Below are positions 61,633-64,000 of a stretch of 64,000 bases of DNA, piece by piece (the first letter of the stretch is position 1; every line of letters starts with the position of its first letter). The translations under genes were made by a program, and so were the position numbers. This stretch comes from Paenibacillus glycinis. Lineage in GTDB: Bacteria > Bacillota > Bacilli > Paenibacillales > Paenibacillaceae. Location of the stretch: positions 62,001-126,000 of the forward strand of contig NZ_JAAAMV010000028.1 of NCBI RefSeq assembly GCF_009909185.1, read 5' to 3'. The notes below the pieces were generated by a model. The model was given only the letters and a program-made list of their open reading frames with translations. It was not told where the DNA came from and made no database searches.

Positions 61633-62835
61633 GTGCCGCGATCGCGAATACGGGCCGGAACCGGCAAAGCGGTAACGAGAAAGGGCGCGGCCGGCCGGCC
61701 GGGCCGCGTTGCCTCGCCGGCCGTGCGGCTGCACGGATCGGGCAGGTCCGGCAGCGCCATGCTTGCGCAGGGCAGCGGCGGGCTGCAGGAGTCCGCCAAG
61801 TCGGAAGGCTGGAAGTCGGCCGTCCATCGTTACGTGAAGCTGTACAATCAAGCCGAGATCGACCGCTTCCCCGCGCCTTTTGGCGATATCGTCGCCGACG
61901 GGGACCATCTGTACCGGTTCGGGCAGCGTCTCGCCCGCCTGCGGGAGCAGGAGCTGCTCCGCGGCATCCTGCCCTCCCGGAGCGAGACGAGCGCCGAGCT
62001 GCTGCGCATCAGCGAGTCCGGCACGCTTTCCGAGGTGTCCGTGCTGATCGAGCTTCGCGTCAGGCGAACGATCGAGCATCAGGGACGAACGTATTCGGAG
62101 GAACGCTTCGACCGCGAACGGCTGTGGCTGGCCGCGGACGGCGGCGAGTACGTCATCTCCCGGATCGAGCCGATCGTGTCCGAACGCCGTCCGCGGTTCA
62201 GCTCGTCCCATTCCAGCCATGCGGGCGAGTTCGCCGACGAGCTCGCGCTCGCCGCTGAGAACAAGCCGCAATCCATACCCTATATAAATTATGACGTTTT
62301 GCCCTTTTTCAAACATGGCCGCGCCGGAATCCGCTACAGGCGCGATTTGGCCGCCGCGTATGCCGACCGCTGGTGGAACGAAGCGAACCCCGCGTACGAG
62401 AATTTCGAGGTCAACTGCACCAATTACATCTCCCAATGTCTCTTTGCAGGCAGCGCACCGATGAACTATACTGGTAAAAGGGCTTCCGGCTGGTGGTACC
62501 GCGGGTTCAGCGGCGGCCGGGAAAATTGGAGCTACAGCTGGGCCGTCGCGAACGCGCTTCAGCTTTATTTGTCCGCTTCGCACAATTCTTCGTTGCGGGC
62601 GACGGTCGTCGATTCCGCCGACCAGCTGGCGCTCGGGGACGTCATTATCTACGACTGGGGCGGCGACAACCGCTACCAGCACAGCACGATCGTGACCGCG
62701 TTCGACGCGGCGGGCATGCCGCTCGTGAACGCGAATACGGTGCCGAGCCGCCATCGCTACTGGGATTATCAGGATTCCTACGCGTGGACGGAGAATACGA
62801 GGTACCGTTTTTTTCATATCGCGGATGAGTTTTAG
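61633..62835 (+). CDS. Amidase-like domain protein (Amidase_6 type)
   Basis: The 400-residue product has an N-terminal helical part and a C-terminal amidase-like domain (about 215-398): ENFEVNCTNYISQCLFAG (candidate catalytic Cys), GWWYRGFSGGRENWSYSWAVANAL, LALGDVIIYDW, YQHSTIVTAFD (His) and HRYWDYQDSYAW. This Cys/His pattern is the CHAP/NlpC-like plan of the Amidase_6 domain found in endospore formers. It may cut wall peptides. There is no clear signal peptide. GGGAGG eight bases before the GTG at 61633 supports this start, though the Arg/Gly-rich first 42 residues could be trimmed by a later ATG at 61759. TATAAT at 61562-61567 may be its -10. Confidence 0.8.
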   Translation: MPRSRIRAGTGKAVTRKGAAGRPGRVASPAVRLHGSGRSGSAMLAQGSGGLQESAKSEGWKSAVHRYVKLYNQAEIDRFPAPFGDIVADGDHLYRFGQRLARLREQELLRGILPSRSETSAELLRISESGTLSEVSVLIELRVRRTIEHQGRTYSEERFDRERLWLAADGGEYVISRIEPIVSERRPRFSSSHSSHAGEFADELALAAENKPQSIPYINYDVLPFFKHGRAGIRYRRDLAAAYADRWWNEANPAYENFEVNCTNYISQCLFAGSAPMNYTGKRASGWWYRGFSGGRENWSYSWAVANALQLYLSASHNSSLRATVVDSADQLALGDVIIYDWGGDNRYQHSTIVTAFDAAGMPLVNANTVPSRHRYWDYQDSYAWTENTRYRFFHIADEF

Positions 62836-62905
62836 GTGCGCTTGAAGCCCAGAGGAATGACAACCCGCCTGTGTGGGAAATTATACGTAACCGGAGGATT
62901 CGATC

Positions 62906-64000
62906 ATGGGGGAGAAAGTGCGCGTAGGGCTGGTTTATGGAGGACGCTCCGGCGAGCATGAGGTTTCGCTGCAAACGGCCTTGGCGGTCATGAAAGCTTT
63001 TGACTACGACAAATACGAAATCAAACCTTTTTATATTTCCAAAGACGGCGAGTGGCGCTCGGGGCAGGTGCTTCTGGCTCCGCCGTCCGATTTGGGCTCG
63101 CTTCGCCTCGCGGGCGGAAGCGCCGTCGTCGGCACGGAAGCGCTCATGCCGGTCTTCGGCGGCGGCGCGGAACAGGCGCAGACGGCCGCGATCGCATCCG
63201 TGCCGGCGGAGGTCAAGATCTCGGCCGTTTCGTCGGCGGCGAACGCGATCGCTTCAAGCGATACCGGGCTGGACGTGGTCTTCCCGCTGCTGCACGGCAC
63301 GTTCGGCGAAGACGGGACGATTCAAGGCCTCTTCGAGATGGCGAACATTCCGTACGTCGGCGCGGGCGTGCTCGCTTCGGCGGTCGGCATGGACAAAATC
63401 ACGATGAAGAAGGTTTTCGCCCAAGACGGGCTGCCGCAGTGCATCTACCGCTACTTCAACCGGACGCAATGGGAGAACGATGCCTCGTTTTACATCATGG
63501 AAATCGAAACCGCGCTCGGCTACCCCTGCTTCGTCAAACCGGCGAATCTCGGCTCCAGCGTCGGCATTTCCAAGGCGCGCAACCGCGAGGAATTGGTCGA
63601 AGCCGTCGATTACGCGCTGCGCTTCGACCGCAAGGTCATCGTCGAGGAGTTCGTGGACGCGCGCGAGATCGAAGTGAGCGTGCTCGGCAACGACGAGCCG
63701 CGGGCATCCGTGGTCGGCGAGATTACGTCGTCCAGCGAGTTCTACGATTATAAAGCGAAGTATATCGACGGCAAATCGATGATGCATATCCCGGCGAACC
63801 TGCCGACGGAAGTATCGGAATCGGTCCGCGAGATGGCGGTCCGCGCGTTCCAGGCGATCGACGGATCCGGCTTGTCGCGCGTCGATTTCTTCCTCCGCAA
63901 GGAGGACGGCCAGCTGTTCATCAACGAAGTGAACACGATGCCGGGCTTCACGCCGTACAGCATGTACCCGCTCATGTGGAAGGAAAGCGGCGTGTCCTAT
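62906..64000 (+). CDS. ddl: D-alanine-D-alanine ligase (partial, runs off window end)
   Basis: The 365 codons present cover nearly the whole enzyme, which joins two D-alanines with ATP for peptidoglycan. Blocks are VGLVYGGRSGEHEVSL (2-20), VFPLLHGTFGEDGTIQG, PYVGAGVLASAVGMDKITMKKVF, PCFVKPANLGSSVGISK, VEEFVDAREIEVSVLGN, GEITSSSEFYDYKAKY and INEVNTMPGFT. The YDYKAKY motif fits a D-Ala-D-Ala ligase rather than a VanA-type D-lactate ligase. GGAGG (62893-62897) eight bases before the ATG at 62906. No stop is reached by 64000, so only a few residues are missing. It follows the amidase-like gene by 70 bases on the same strand. Confidence 0.95.
   Translation, partial: MGEKVRVGLVYGGRSGEHEVSLQTALAVMKAFDYDKYEIKPFYISKDGEWRSGQVLLAPPSDLGSLRLAGGSAVVGTEALMPVFGGGAEQAQTAAIASVPAEVKISAVSSAANAIASSDTGLDVVFPLLHGTFGEDGTIQGLFEMANIPYVGAGVLASAVGMDKITMKKVFAQDGLPQCIYRYFNRTQWENDASFYIMEIETALGYPCFVKPANLGSSVGISKARNREELVEAVDYALRFDRKVIVEEFVDAREIEVSVLGNDEPRASVVGEITSSSEFYDYKAKYIDGKSMMHIPANLPTEVSESVREMAVRAFQAIDGSGLSRVDFFLRKEDGQLFINEVNTMPGFTPYSMYPLMWKESGVSY

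Noticed and set aside
1..64000. tRNA, rRNA, riboswitch or insertion sequence
   Set aside because: I saw no cloverleaf, ribosomal segment, known riboswitch core or transposase on reading; a covariance-model scan could still find a small RNA.

Overview
The window reads as chromosomal DNA of a high-GC endospore-forming Firmicute of the Paenibacillaceae (Cohnella/Paenibacillus type). Shine-Dalgarno sites are strong (GGAGG). The gene families fit: YesN/YesM two-component pair, YneF, Ntdp (DUF402), an SLH-domain surface protein, AraR- and CcpA-type operators, and a PerR-type box. About 50 protein genes are supported, with no rRNA, tRNA, CRISPR array or insertion sequence seen. Most of the window is GC-rich. 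A clearly AT-richer stretch runs from about 32.1 to 45.0 kb.

Layout. 0-10 kb holds housekeeping and mixed genes: a cut-off AraC-like gene, a pyruvate kinase without its C-terminal domain, an Uup-type ABC-F protein, a degenerate ~80-bp tandem repeat, a MATE exporter, an AraC regulator, Dps with a PerR-like promoter, GalU, and a Met/His-rich secreted protein. 10-14 kb is an arabinose block (araR, araD, araB) with two AraR operators; araA is not here. 14-16 kb has a collagen-like protein and an alpha/beta hydrolase. 16-28.5 kb has an oddly built chemotaxis receptor, then a YesN/YesM system, a sugar ABC importer with a cre site, and a LacZ-type beta-galactosidase, forming a carbohydrate-uptake unit. 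SodA follows.

29.5-49.7 kb is the most interesting region. It has dTDP-rhamnose genes (rfbC, rfbB, rfbD), an SLH surface protein, an O-antigen-ligase-like protein with a C-terminal TPR-like region, a Wzm/Wzt-type exporter, two HAD-type proteins (one fused to a glycosyltransferase), a methyltransferase remnant, a polysaccharide pyruvyltransferase, decayed rfbC and rfbB copies before a second intact rfbD, two GT2 glycosyltransferases and a WsaP/WbaP-type initiating phosphotransferase. This gene set matches S-layer glycosylation (slg) loci of Geobacillus and Paenibacillus. The inferred route is: the initiating enzyme loads a sugar on undecaprenyl phosphate, rhamnosyl-type transferases extend it, Wzm/Wzt exports it, and the ligase moves it to a surface acceptor, for which the adjacent SLH protein is the obvious candidate.

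49.7-64 kb returns to core genes: a GNAT acetyltransferase, Ntdp, signal peptidase I, QueG, YneF, FolE, a membrane-anchored hydrolase, an IclR regulator, a glycosyltransferase, aconitase, an amidase-like protein and Ddl (cut by the window end). The IclR gene and the aconitase gene carry almost identical 17-bp palindromes (GTTTCA-N5-TGAAAC) in their leader regions, which suggests a small IclR-aconitase regulon.
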